This document shows positions 17,291 through 25,151 of a stretch of 64,000 nt of DNA, piece by piece. This stretch comes from JAEXNA01 sp037968995. GTDB lineage: Bacteria > Vulcanimicrobiota > Xenobia > Xenobiales > JADMJV01. Position numbers and translations under genes: made by a program. Below the pieces are notes generated by a model. That model did no database searches, had not been told where the DNA came from, and worked only from the letters and a program-made list of their open reading frames with translations. The number at the start of each line of letters is the position of its first letter. Position 1 is the stretch's first letter. Location: the NCBI GenBank assembly GCA_037968995.1, contig JBBKWP010000160.1, positions 57,418-121,417 of the forward strand, in the 5' to 3' direction.

Positions 17291-17677
17291 TTACTGGGGC
17301 TGGAGAGCTGCGACCTCACTGCTTTTACCGACGACTTTTCTCCAAGACACTTCAATGATGCGTCGCTCCAAAGGAATGGACATACCGAGATGCTGCATGG
17401 CCAACTTTTCGACGCGCTCCAACGAGGTGAGTTCTTGAACCCCCAACTCGAGGTCGGCCGTTTCCGCCCGAAGGTCGCGAACCTCTCCACGAACGGCCAC
17501 GATTCGATACTGCGCTCGAACGATCTGTGCGGACTGACAGAGGTAGGACAACAACATAAACGCGACTCCCAAGAAGGCGACGCCTGGAAAAACCCATACT
17601 GCTCGACCGATCCCCTTGGGTTCAACCGACACTTTCTCTTCACCAATCAATGTGCTCAAAATTTTTCCTAGCCTCAC
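17291..17677 (-). CDS. ftsL: FtsL-like divisome protein
   Basis: The 128-residue protein has a short cytoplasmic tail, one membrane segment at about 27-45 and a periplasmic coiled coil (IVAVRGEVRDLRAETADLEL) followed by an LTSLERVEKLAMQHLGM motif. This combination is the standard FtsL/FtsB layout. FtsL forms a complex with FtsQ and FtsB and activates FtsWI. Sequence conservation in this family is low, so the call rests on architecture and on its place between rsmH and ftsI. The start is GTG. Confidence 0.85.
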   Translation of the reverse strand: MRLGKILSTLIGEEKVSVEPKGIGRAVWVFPGVAFLGVAFMLLSYLCQSAQIVRAQYRIVAVRGEVRDLRAETADLELGVQELTSLERVEKLAMQHLGMSIPLERRIIEVSWRKVVGKSSEVAALQPQ

Positions 17678-17699
17678 TTTCCTCAGTCTCGATACGTCT

Positions 17700-18644
17700 T
17701 CAAATCTTTTCGGCTACTCGCAGTAGGGCCGAACGGGCCCGACGGTTGATTGCTACTTCGTCGTCGCTCGGCCGCAGCGGTCGCCGCGTTTTGATCTCGA
17801 TGGTCGCCTTCGCTCCGCACATACAGATCGGTAGATGACGGGGACAATGACAACGCCCAGCGGCGTCCCGAAAAAAATTCTTCACAAAACGATCCTCCAA
17901 CGAGTGGTAGGACACCACCAAAACACGAGCTCCCGGCTTAGCGGTCTCAAGAGCTAATGCCATACCCTTCTCGAGCTCTCCCAACTCGTCGTTCACAGCG
18001 ATACGCAGAGCTTGAAAACAACGTGTTGCCGGATGCTTCTTGGGAACTCCGCGCTCAGGGCGCTGATGACCGACAACCTTTTCAATCACCGAAGCTAAGT
18101 CGAGGGTCGTTTCGAATCGTTTCTGCTCACGTCGCTCTACAATGGCCAGTGCCACGGAACGGGCCTTCTTCTCATCACCGTACTCGCGAAAGATACGAGT
18201 CAATTCGCGAAGAGGCGACTCAGCCACCAAGTCAGCGGCGGTCGGTCCTCCGCCAGAGGGGTTCATCCGCATGTCTAGCGGTCCGTCCTGTCGAAAACTG
18301 AAACCGCGAGATCCGGTGTCCAGTTGATGGGAGGACACCCCGAGATCGAAGACCATTCCGTCATGTCCGTCAGGATAGTGCAACTCAAGATATCCGGCAG
18401 CCTCGGAGAAATTGGCGTGATGAACGGTTGCCCGGGGGTCTTTGGTGACTCCCTCACGAGCAACTTCTACAGCCTCGATATCACGGTCGAATGCGACCAA
18501 TCTACCCTCTTTCCCTAAAGACGCCAACATCGCGCGGCTGTAGCCCCCTCCCCCGAGGGTCATATCGACCAGACGATCGTCAGGCTCAATTTCAAGCCAA
18601 TGAATCACTTCCCCGAGCAGTACGGGGCTATGATATTCCTGCAC
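17700..18644 (-). CDS. rsmH: 16S rRNA (cytosine1402-N4)-methyltransferase
   Basis: RsmH (MraW) methylates C1402 in the ribosomal P site using S-adenosylmethionine. The 314-residue protein shows HSPVLLGEVIHWL at the start, the SAM loop MTLGGGGYSRAML, the FDLGVSSHQLD motif, the RGFSFRQDGPLDMRM motif and the C-terminal SYHSLEDRFVKNFF and KTRRPLRPSDDEV segments. The start codon is GTG at 18644. It is the second established gene of the mraZ unit. Confidence 0.96.
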   Translation of the reverse strand: MQEYHSPVLLGEVIHWLEIEPDDRLVDMTLGGGGYSRAMLASLGKEGRLVAFDRDIEAVEVAREGVTKDPRATVHHANFSEAAGYLELHYPDGHDGMVFDLGVSSHQLDTGSRGFSFRQDGPLDMRMNPSGGGPTAADLVAESPLRELTRIFREYGDEKKARSVALAIVERREQKRFETTLDLASVIEKVVGHQRPERGVPKKHPATRCFQALRIAVNDELGELEKGMALALETAKPGARVLVVSYHSLEDRFVKNFFRDAAGRCHCPRHLPICMCGAKATIEIKTRRPLRPSDDEVAINRRARSALLRVAEKI

Positions 18645-18652
18645 GGTTCCGA

Positions 18653-18865
18653 CTAGCTATCGCTAGGGTCGGACCGACCCTGTACCTGGGCCAAGTCGGC
18701 CCGCTTGGAAGCGTCAGCGTCCACTCGTTCTGAGCGACGCAGCCTTTCGCCGGAACCAGGTCCCGGAGCAGGCGTTCGTCGTTTCCACAGCGGCGCCGGC
18801 GGCAGACCGAGCTTCACAGGGAAGCGCGAGTATTTGAGATCAGATCTGATACTTCTCATAGACAT
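18653..18865 (-). CDS. possible small basic protein between mraZ and rsmH
   Basis: A 70-residue frame overlaps the last 26 bases of mraZ and ends 8 bases before rsmH, filling a gap that would otherwise be 195 bases in a very compact operon. The product is basic and Pro/Arg-rich with no membrane segment. GAGGAG lies about eleven bases before ATG 18865. I know of no homologue at this place in other dcw clusters. A short palindrome, AGGGTCG / CGACCCT, lies inside its 3' end. It could equally be noncoding spacer. Confidence 0.35.
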   Translation of the reverse strand: MSMRSIRSDLKYSRFPVKLGLPPAPLWKRRTPAPGPGSGERLRRSERVDADASKRADLAQVQGRSDPSDS

Positions 18866-19292
18866 AATCGTCGAGCTCCTCCATTCCTTCCGTCTCCAAT
18901 TCCACCCACCGTTTCGGCTCCCAGACCTTCAGACGGTCGAGCGCCCCAGTGACAACCACGGGCCCACTCTCCAGGGTCGCGAAGCTTCTCAACTCCTGAC
19001 CCAGCAAGACTCTTCCCTGCTTGTCCAACTCTACTGTGACCGCGGAGGCCAATTGGAGTGTGACCCACCGTTGACCACGCGTGTCTGTTTTTGAAATCTT
19101 TTTCAGTTTTTGTAGAAAAAGGTTCCATGACGGGCGAGGCAGAATTTCGATCGATCCATCGGCGCCTTTTCGTAAAACTGCGCCATCGGAAAAATCTGTA
19201 CGGAAAGAGGAAGGTATCGTTAAACGGCCCTTATCATCGAGCGTGTGCTCGAAAGTCCCAGAAAACCAATATTCCTCGGAGACCTCTTCCAC
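18840..19292 (-). CDS. mraZ: transcriptional regulator MraZ
   Basis: MraZ is the DNA-binding repressor of the dcw cluster and forms rings of AbrB-like double domains. This 150-residue protein has both half-sites: FEHTLDDKGRLTIPSSFR in the first repeat and VELDKQGRVLLGQELR in the second, each with the DxxGR core. I chose GTG 19292: no ATG exists nearby in frame, longer frames would start inside the promoter -35 box, and GGAG lies four bases upstream. The start codon overlaps the last of five operator repeats, as expected for autoregulation. Confidence 0.93.
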   Translation of the reverse strand: MEEVSEEYWFSGTFEHTLDDKGRLTIPSSFRTDFSDGAVLRKGADGSIEILPRPSWNLFLQKLKKISKTDTRGQRWVTLQLASAVTVELDKQGRVLLGQELRSFATLESGPVVVTGALDRLKVWEPKRWVELETEGMEELDDYVYEKYQI

Positions 19293-19332
19293 GTTACTCC
19301 ACTTACCTCCACTTTGCCCCACTCGACTCCAC
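19287..19332 (-). promoter_or_regulatory. MraZ operator: five repeats at 10 bp spacing
   Basis: On the minus strand the hexamers GTGGAG, GTGGGG, GTGGAG, GTGGAG and GTGGAA occur at 19327-19332, 19317-19322, 19307-19312, 19297-19302 and 19287-19292, each exactly one helical turn apart. Known MraZ boxes are tandem TGGGN-type repeats at this spacing upstream of mraZ. The array lies between the -10 box and the mraZ start codon, so bound MraZ would block the promoter or elongation. Confidence 0.88.
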
Positions 19333-19334
19333 CG

Positions 19335-19364
19335 ATTATACGCAGTGGGGATTTGGAGTGTCAA
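19335..19364 (-). promoter_or_regulatory. consensus sigma-70 promoter of mraZ
   Basis: A perfect -35 box TTGACA (19359-19364) and perfect -10 box TATAAT (19335-19340) are separated by 18 bases on the minus strand. Transcription should begin around 19327, inside the first MraZ repeat, giving a leader of about 35 bases before the GTG start of mraZ. Confidence 0.9.
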
Positions 19365-19369
19365 TGTGA

Positions 19370-19577
19370 GTTGTACCGACAGAAAGCACGGATTTCCGAA
19401 GAAAGCTCAAGATATGGAGCAGGACATGGCAGACACGGGCTATATGTTGCGCTTTAGAGAGATTCAAGAACTTTCTTTTTTTTGAATTTTTTTGAAGAAA
19501 GCTCAATAAGGAGGCTCAAGTGGGGGAAAGTGGGACGCGCAAACTTCGAAGGCTAGAGACCACTCCAAAGCGCGAGA
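19370..19577. other. spacer between the mraZ promoter and birA
   Basis: No gene is visible. It holds an imperfect inverted repeat around 19468-19504 (CTTTCTT and AAGAAAG with long A/T runs between) that may stop birA transcripts. At 19520-19525 and 19530-19535 it holds GTGGGG and GTGGGA on the plus strand, ten bases apart and matching the MraZ repeat consensus. Confidence 0.45.
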
Positions 19578-20339
19578 TTAAAGTTCGTCGGTGAAGCGAA
19601 GACGTTGATCTTGGCCCAAAGATTCTATGACTGTCCCGTCGCGAAGCCTTAGTTCACCCCGCGCTCCCAAACCGACAATCGGATCCAATGGATGCTTCGT
19701 CCCGCCATCCGACACCAGCACCGGTTGTCGTTCGGTTCCCAAACCTTCAAGGTAAGGTTCGCAGCAAGCGATCAGGTCGGGCAGTCCATGCCGCTCCAAC
19801 TGTTCATACCGCCTACGGAATATGGCCAAAAAGTTCTGGCAGACCTCCACCACATCCCACAAGCCCTGGGGACCCTCAACCGCCAGAGTCGTGACCGAGC
19901 CCAGCAACTCCGAGGGGAAGTCCGCCAAAGGTTGGTTGACATTGAGTCCAACTCCAACCACCGCTCGCTCTAGAGCGTTTCCACAAAACGATGCCACGGG
20001 TAAAACTCCCGCAATCTTCTTCCCTCCGACCATCACATCGTTGGGCCAACGGATAACCGATGAAATCGAAGCGTCTTCTAAGAGTTCCACCACCACCAGC
20101 GCACCCAACAGTGCAAGCCCCTGTGGGTCGGTGGGCTTCAGCAAGATGGAAACATACATGCCGCCCGGTAGAGAGACCCAGGTCCTGTCGGACCGCCCTC
20201 GACCGGAAGTCTGCTTCCGGGCGAGCAGAGCCGAGCCTATGGGAAATTCTTGCAAGGAACTCGCGAGAAGTTCACGATTCGTCGAGTCAGTAGACTCTAT
20301 GACTTTAAGAGGCCAAGGCCTCTCTTCACAGCAACTCAT
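19578..20339 (-). CDS. birA: biotin-[acetyl-CoA-carboxylase] ligase
   Basis: BirA makes biotinyl-AMP and attaches biotin to the carboxyl carrier protein. The product of 253 residues has STDSTNRELL, the biotinyl-AMP loop SGRGRSDRTWVSLPGG, RWPNDVMVGGKKIAGVL with the catalytic lysine, and VVGVGLNVNQ. There is no N-terminal helix-turn-helix, so it is a monofunctional ligase rather than a repressor. ATG 20339 is preferred, with GGAG four bases upstream inside the end of the preceding gene (14-base overlap); the frame extends to 20357. Confidence 0.93.
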   Translation of the reverse strand: MSCCEERPWPLKVIESTDSTNRELLASSLQEFPIGSALLARKQTSGRGRSDRTWVSLPGGMYVSILLKPTDPQGLALLGALVVVELLEDASISSVIRWPNDVMVGGKKIAGVLPVASFCGNALERAVVGVGLNVNQPLADFPSELLGSVTTLAVEGPQGLWDVVEVCQNFLAIFRRRYEQLERHGLPDLIACCEPYLEGLGTERQPVLVSDGGTKHPLDPIVGLGARGELRLRDGTVIESLGQDQRLRFTDEL

Positions 20340-21369
20340 CAAGCTCCAGTGCCTCATCCTTGGCTACCGAAAACCAGTACTGAGCTAATTTTTCAAGATC
20401 GGCCTTGAGGCTGTCCGCTGAACCGTCAAGTTCAGCGATCCCAATCAAGAGAACGCGCTTCCCACTGCGGCGTCGCTGCCGCTCCAACATGGCCTCGAGG
20501 CGTCGTCGCACGCGCTCGGGGTCCGACATCTCACCGTACACTCTGACCCCACGGTCATCGGGAAAATGATTGTGGGCCACCCACTCGTCAAGATAAATGC
20601 GTACAGCCCATTCCGGTCCGAGCTGGGTCCTGAACTCCTCCACCAAACGAGGCAAGTCTTCCTTGGCTGCCGCTTCCAGAACCACTGTTCGATGCTGGGG
20701 CTGAAAAGTTCTGAGAGGACGCCTAGGAAAAGCCCTATCGTCGGAAAGCAACACAGGCCGAGGAATCCTCGCGATCAGCTCATCGGCCTCCACAAAGCCC
20801 CGCTCCATTAAACGCCAGGGGGAGGTTGCTGCGTCCAAAAGGGTGATCGGTAGGATCGCATCGTTTTCAGGCCAGACCAAAACGCGTTCCTTACCGAACT
20901 TCTCCAAGTCCCCTCCGCGACCGTGAAACTCTCGCTCTTCGTCCACACTAAACGGCGTCCAAAAAACACAACCATGGCGAGCCAGCAGTTCTTTCATCAG
21001 TGGATGCCAAGGGCAGCCAATCTTCAGGCGACGGCGTGTCCTAGAGCATCGAACTTGAACGACCAAAGGCCCTGGCCAAAAGAAATCCAGAGCTTTCATC
21101 AACTCTTCAGGAATAAGACCGCCCCAGTCCTTCCAGACGGCGGCCTCCGCCCCGTCCTCAAGACTCGGAAAAAAGAGGTGCAGGTCTCCGATTTCCTCGG
21201 GCCATTCCAGTCCAAGTTCCGGGGCCAACTTCGGAATCCCAAAGGCTCGACCAAAGCTCCAGCCGATGTTGACAATAACCGCACCGTCTCCCTTTAGAGT
21301 GGTGACAGCCCGATTGAGACTACGGCGAAGGGTTCGTAAATGCTGTTGCTGTTGTTGAGCCTGAGACAT
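20326..21369 (-). CDS. divergent TsaC/Sua5-like protein
   Basis: About 347 residues. The middle keeps the landmarks of the YrdC/Sua5 fold that makes threonylcarbamoyl-AMP: LDFFWPGPLVVQVRCS, then a GCPWHPLMKELLARHG segment where Sua5 has its RxPxHP helix, then LPITLLDAATSPWRLMERG where Sua5 has the Thr-Val-Asp / RxG motif. The usual KxR and SAN nucleotide-binding residues are not recognisable, so catalysis is doubtful. A C-terminal region of about 130 residues, Arg-rich, could correspond to the Sua5 domain. It starts inside or just after rseP and overlaps birA by 14 bases. The assignment is by pattern of landmarks, not by full similarity. Confidence 0.6.
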   Translation of the reverse strand: MSQAQQQQQHLRTLRRSLNRAVTTLKGDGAVIVNIGWSFGRAFGIPKLAPELGLEWPEEIGDLHLFFPSLEDGAEAAVWKDWGGLIPEELMKALDFFWPGPLVVQVRCSRTRRRLKIGCPWHPLMKELLARHGCVFWTPFSVDEEREFHGRGGDLEKFGKERVLVWPENDAILPITLLDAATSPWRLMERGFVEADELIARIPRPVLLSDDRAFPRRPLRTFQPQHRTVVLEAAAKEDLPRLVEEFRTQLGPEWAVRIYLDEWVAHNHFPDDRGVRVYGEMSDPERVRRRLEAMLERQRRRSGKRVLLIGIAELDGSADSLKADLEKLAQYWFSVAKDEALELDELL

Positions 21370-21379
21370 GGGTTTCTGA

Positions 21380-23149
21380 CTACAAGACAAAAAGGTGGGA
21401 CGATATCAGGCGGCGGACATCCCCAAACGACACCACTACGACAAATAGCAACAGAACCATCAGCCCGATCATGTGGACTTTTGCTTCGGTTTCGGGAGCA
21501 ACCGGTTTTCGCCGGATCGCGGCGAGCACCAAGAAGACTAGCCGAGCGCCGTCTAGGGCCGGAAAGGGTAGCAGATTGAAAGCTCCTATTGCGGCGTTCA
21601 GAAGAGCCATGAAAAAGAAAAACTGAAAGACTCCGTTGTCCGAAATCTGGTACAGAAGTTGCATAATCCCGATTGGACCTTGCATGTTCTCGACAATCTC
21701 TTTACCGCTATATTCGCTGGTCAGCCAGGCCCGCAATATTCGGTACGGCATAACCATCATACCGCTGATCAGCCGAAAGGGAGCGCTCAAACGATCGGAC
21801 GTGGTCTGGGGCACCAAGGTGACCCCGAGAGCCTTTAGGCTGGTAATGGAGGCCGCATTTGCCACTGTGAGCTCTTTTAAGACGTCTTCGCGAAGGACCA
21901 GAACGTCTAAATCCTGGGGGTCGATGAGTCGAGAATGAGCGTGAAGAGCCTGATCCGCGAGGCTCCCGAAGGCCTCCTCACTGTTCGAGGTCAGGGGCAA
22001 GCCGCCGACCATATAGATCTTGTCTCCCGCTTGAAGACCCGCGACCTCAGCCGGAGACCCGGGGAACACTGACCCCACGGTGACGGTCAGGTCTCTCTCA
22101 AAGCGAATATCCGAGACTCCAAAAAGAACCCCGATCTGACCCCGAGGTGATCGAAAGTTTTTAGACAACGGGAAAGTTGTTTCTTTGTTGTCTCCCTCAA
22201 ACCGGATCCCGTACGACGTCGCCTTCGGAGCCTGTACTGATGCCAGAAGCTCGGCCATAGTCGGCGAACTCACGATTTTTCCGACTAACTCGGGGTGCGC
22301 GGTAGAGGACTTTAGCGATAATCGGCCTTTTTCGTCAACCAGATAGGAGTCGGTACCGATCGCCAACATCGGCACGAGGTTAACAACATCGTTGGACCCG
22401 TCACGCTTCTTTAGTCCCAGACTCAATGGCTCACCCAACACTCGACCGATGTTCTCATAGGCTTCCGGATAGGTCTCGACCGTCCGTCCATCCACAGAAA
22501 CGATCTGATCTCCGCTCACCACACCGGCGCCGGCGGCGGGGGAGTTATCCACCACTTGAGAGACCACTGCGCCCCAGTCATTAAAAAAAGAACCGATTCC
22601 CACAAACGGACTCAAGCCCCAGAGTATGAGGATGGTGGCCGCGAAATTCATCAGGACTCCCCCGCTAATGACAAGGATGCGGGCGGGGATCGAACGGTCG
22701 TGAAAGTTGCCCTCCACAGACCGCAGAGTCGGAAACTCCTTGGTTCGAGCATAGGCGACCTGATCGTGAACTTCAGTCCAAGCTTCGCCGCGCTCAGCTT
22801 CAGGAACTTTATCCAGCAACTCCAAAAGGTTAGCGGGACTCGCCGGAAAGATTGCGCTACTGAGGTAGTGGTCGACAGCAGCGGCCCAAGGGTCTTCCTC
22901 GTCAGCGCGCAAGCCCTCCCCGTCATTCATCAGTACGTAGCCGCCCAAGGGGAAAAGTCGAACCGCGAAGTTGGTTCCACGCCAACGGAAACTAAACAGC
23001 GAGGGCCCGAACCCGATGGCAAACTGTGGGCAACGGATGTCCACCGACCGGGCCGTGAGGAAGTGGCCCATCTCGTGAATGAAGATGATAAATCCGAAAG
23101 CTCCGACGACCGCCAGAATTCCGAGAAGAACGCCGAGTAGAGTCGACAT
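21380..23149 (-). CDS. rseP: RseP-type site-2 zinc metalloprotease with two PDZ domains
   Basis: The 589-residue membrane protease has HEMGH at 25-29 in the first membrane segment and the closing FNLLPFPALDGARL motif in a later one, the two halves of the S2P active site. Between them are two PDZ-like regions, around DNSPAAGAGVVSGDQIVSVDG and GSPAEVAGLQAGDKIYMVGG. RseP cuts membrane-bound anti-sigma factors and signal peptides. The protein is longer than the 450 residues of E. coli RseP because of insertions before the first PDZ. It starts 2 bases after the dxr stop, in the usual dxr-rseP order. Confidence 0.93.
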   Translation of the reverse strand: MSTLLGVLLGILAVVGAFGFIIFIHEMGHFLTARSVDIRCPQFAIGFGPSLFSFRWRGTNFAVRLFPLGGYVLMNDGEGLRADEEDPWAAAVDHYLSSAIFPASPANLLELLDKVPEAERGEAWTEVHDQVAYARTKEFPTLRSVEGNFHDRSIPARILVISGGVLMNFAATILILWGLSPFVGIGSFFNDWGAVVSQVVDNSPAAGAGVVSGDQIVSVDGRTVETYPEAYENIGRVLGEPLSLGLKKRDGSNDVVNLVPMLAIGTDSYLVDEKGRLSLKSSTAHPELVGKIVSSPTMAELLASVQAPKATSYGIRFEGDNKETTFPLSKNFRSPRGQIGVLFGVSDIRFERDLTVTVGSVFPGSPAEVAGLQAGDKIYMVGGLPLTSNSEEAFGSLADQALHAHSRLIDPQDLDVLVLREDVLKELTVANAASITSLKALGVTLVPQTTSDRLSAPFRLISGMMVMPYRILRAWLTSEYSGKEIVENMQGPIGIMQLLYQISDNGVFQFFFFMALLNAAIGAFNLLPFPALDGARLVFLVLAAIRRKPVAPETEAKVHMIGLMVLLLFVVVVSFGDVRRLISSHLFVL

Positions 23150-23151
23150 CC

Positions 23152-24318
23152 CTAATCTGTTCTCGAAGAGACTCGTCCGACCTCACGGGCACGGCTACGT
23201 GCCCAATCGTCCGTGGACAGAAGAGCCTCAAGATCGGGGTCCTGCACCGGCGAGTGTTCGGCCATTACCTTCTCAAGAATCTTCGGGATCTCCATAAAAC
23301 CGATCTTTTCGCGCAAGAAAAGTTCCACCGCGACCTCATTCGCAGCATTCAAGACGGCGGGCATGGTGCCCCCACTGCGACCGGCGGAGTAGGCCATCTC
23401 AAGACAAGGAAAATCTTTCAGTCGCGGCGCCTCGAACGTCATACCTTGCATAAGCTCTAACGTGAGCTTCTCCCAGCGGGGCGGTAGCCGATCCGGATAA
23501 GTCAGGGCATAAGAGATGGGGGTGCGCATATCTGGCGGCCCAACTTGGGCCAAAACGGAACCGTCGCAAAATTCTACCAACGAGTGAACGATTGACTGAG
23601 GGTGTACCCACACTTCGATCTGATCCAGACTCACTGAGAACAGATGATGAGCCTCTAGCACTTCGAACCCTTTATTCATTAGGGTCGCAGAATCAATGGT
23701 GATCTTGGCGCCCATCACCCAAGTCGGGTGCTTGAGAGCCTCGTTGGCGGTAGCCTTCTGCAGGCGCTCCGCGGGCCATTCCCTGAACGGCCCACCGGAG
23801 GCCGTCAAAATAATCCGGTTCACGGTTTTCGTGCTCTCGCCGCTCAGGCATTGGAAAACCGCGGAATGTTCGGAATCTACGGGCAGGAGCCGAACTTTTT
23901 TACGCTCCACTGCTTTGGTGAGGACCGACCCGCCGACCACCAGAGCCTCCTTATTGGCCAGAGCCACGTCACGTCCGTGCTCTACAGCCTTCAAGGTGGG
24001 AACAAGACCGGCCATGCCTACCATCGATGAGACCACCATGTCGGCGTCCCCCCAACCCGCTAAGGTCTCGATACCTTTGCGACCAGAAAGTACCACGACA
24101 GAACTGTCCTGCAACTCCTCTTGAGCGCGAAAGGCGGCATCCTCGTCGAGCAGTGCGATGGCACTCGCATTAAACTCCCGGGCCTGGCGAACCAGTCGCT
24201 GCCAAGATTTCTTCGCCGCTAAAGCAACGATCGTGAAACGGTCAGGGTGCTCCCTCACCACGTCGAGTGTCTGAGTTCCTATGGATCCTGTTGATCCGAG
24301 TATGATAAGCTTTTTCAT
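23152..24318 (-). CDS. dxr: 1-deoxy-D-xylulose 5-phosphate reductoisomerase
   Basis: Dxr converts DXP to 2-C-methyl-D-erythritol 4-phosphate with NADPH, the committed step of the non-mevalonate isoprenoid pathway. The 388-residue product shows the NADPH loop LGSTGSIGTQTLDVV (8-22), ALANKEALVVGG, the metal-binding PVDSEHSAVFQCL and TASGGPF motifs and the flexible loop region PTWVMGAKITIDSATLMNKG. It overlaps cdsA by 4 bases (ATGA). Isoprenoid precursors feed UppS two genes upstream. Confidence 0.97.
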   Translation of the reverse strand: MKKLIILGSTGSIGTQTLDVVREHPDRFTIVALAAKKSWQRLVRQAREFNASAIALLDEDAAFRAQEELQDSSVVVLSGRKGIETLAGWGDADMVVSSMVGMAGLVPTLKAVEHGRDVALANKEALVVGGSVLTKAVERKKVRLLPVDSEHSAVFQCLSGESTKTVNRIILTASGGPFREWPAERLQKATANEALKHPTWVMGAKITIDSATLMNKGFEVLEAHHLFSVSLDQIEVWVHPQSIVHSLVEFCDGSVLAQVGPPDMRTPISYALTYPDRLPPRWEKLTLELMQGMTFEAPRLKDFPCLEMAYSAGRSGGTMPAVLNAANEVAVELFLREKIGFMEIPKILEKVMAEHSPVQDPDLEALLSTDDWARSRAREVGRVSSRTD

Positions 24319-25151
24319 AATATAAAGTGGACTGCATAAAGATAAAAGATAGGAGCCGCGAACGCAAGCGAATCGAAGCGATCGAGTGCGCCACCATGTC
24401 CCACGATAGCACTCCCCGAATCTTTGACACCCACATCTCGCTTCAACGAGGACTCGAACAGGTCACCGAATTGACCGACCACACCCACCAAAACTGCGGT
24501 AACCACGCAATGTCCTGGATGGATTCCGAGCGCCAATCCCACTAAGGAACAAGCGACGACGGCCGTGAGTATCCCTCCGAGCGCTCCTTCGACGGTTTTC
24601 TTGGGCGAGACCCTGGGGTATAGCTTCACTCGCCCAAACTTTCGTCCGATAAAGTAGCCTCCCATATCCGTGAAAGCCGAGGCGAAGATCAAAAGAGTGA
24701 TCAAAGCGGCGCCGTCTGGTAACTTTCGAAGATGAATCAAAAAAGAAAAGAACCAACTCACATAGATCAGGCCCAGAGCGGTCAAAGACGAATCTAGAAA
24801 AGGAGAGACCCGTTCGTGAGGCCGCAACAAAAGCACCGAAAAGGTGACTATTAGACCTACGACGAGTACATGGTTGGCCGTCGTCTCGTCGAAGAAGAGA
24901 GCGGCGGCTAATAAAAAAATCGTGACGATCATTCCCAGACGATTGCCCGGACGGAGACCTTTTCTCTCTCCAAAACGATAAAACTCACCCAAACCCACGA
25001 TGGCTCCCAAGGCTACCAAAGCGGCGAAAGGGTAGACGCCCCACCAGATGATGATGAGACTCGCGGCCGACATAATGGTCGCGGTGATGGCCCGTTGGCC
25101 CGTCTCACTGCGCCCGGATACGGGTGGAACAGAAGAACCCGGCGCGCTCAT
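24315..25151 (-). CDS. cdsA: phosphatidate cytidylyltransferase
   Basis: CdsA makes CDP-diacylglycerol from phosphatidic acid and CTP in the membrane. The 278-residue protein has about seven hydrophobic segments. Near the C-terminus it has the CDP-diglyceride synthetase signature KDSGSAIVGHGGALDRFDSL, preceded by FTDMGGYFIGRKFG and SPKKTVEGALGG. It overlaps uppS by 4 bases upstream and dxr by 4 downstream, within the conserved uppS-cdsA-dxr-rseP order. Confidence 0.95.
   Translation of the reverse strand: MSAPGSSVPPVSGRSETGQRAITATIMSAASLIIIWWGVYPFAALVALGAIVGLGEFYRFGERKGLRPGNRLGMIVTIFLLAAALFFDETTANHVLVVGLIVTFSVLLLRPHERVSPFLDSSLTALGLIYVSWFFSFLIHLRKLPDGAALITLLIFASAFTDMGGYFIGRKFGRVKLYPRVSPKKTVEGALGGILTAVVACSLVGLALGIHPGHCVVTAVLVGVVGQFGDLFESSLKRDVGVKDSGSAIVGHGGALDRFDSLAFAAPIFYLYAVHFIL

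Noticed and set aside
19292..19364. Longer mraZ with a TTG start at 19364
   Set aside because: The start would lie in the -35 box and the frame would run through the promoter and operator.
22556..23140. 194-codon plus-strand frame
   Set aside because: Antisense to the N-terminal half of rseP; no independent support.
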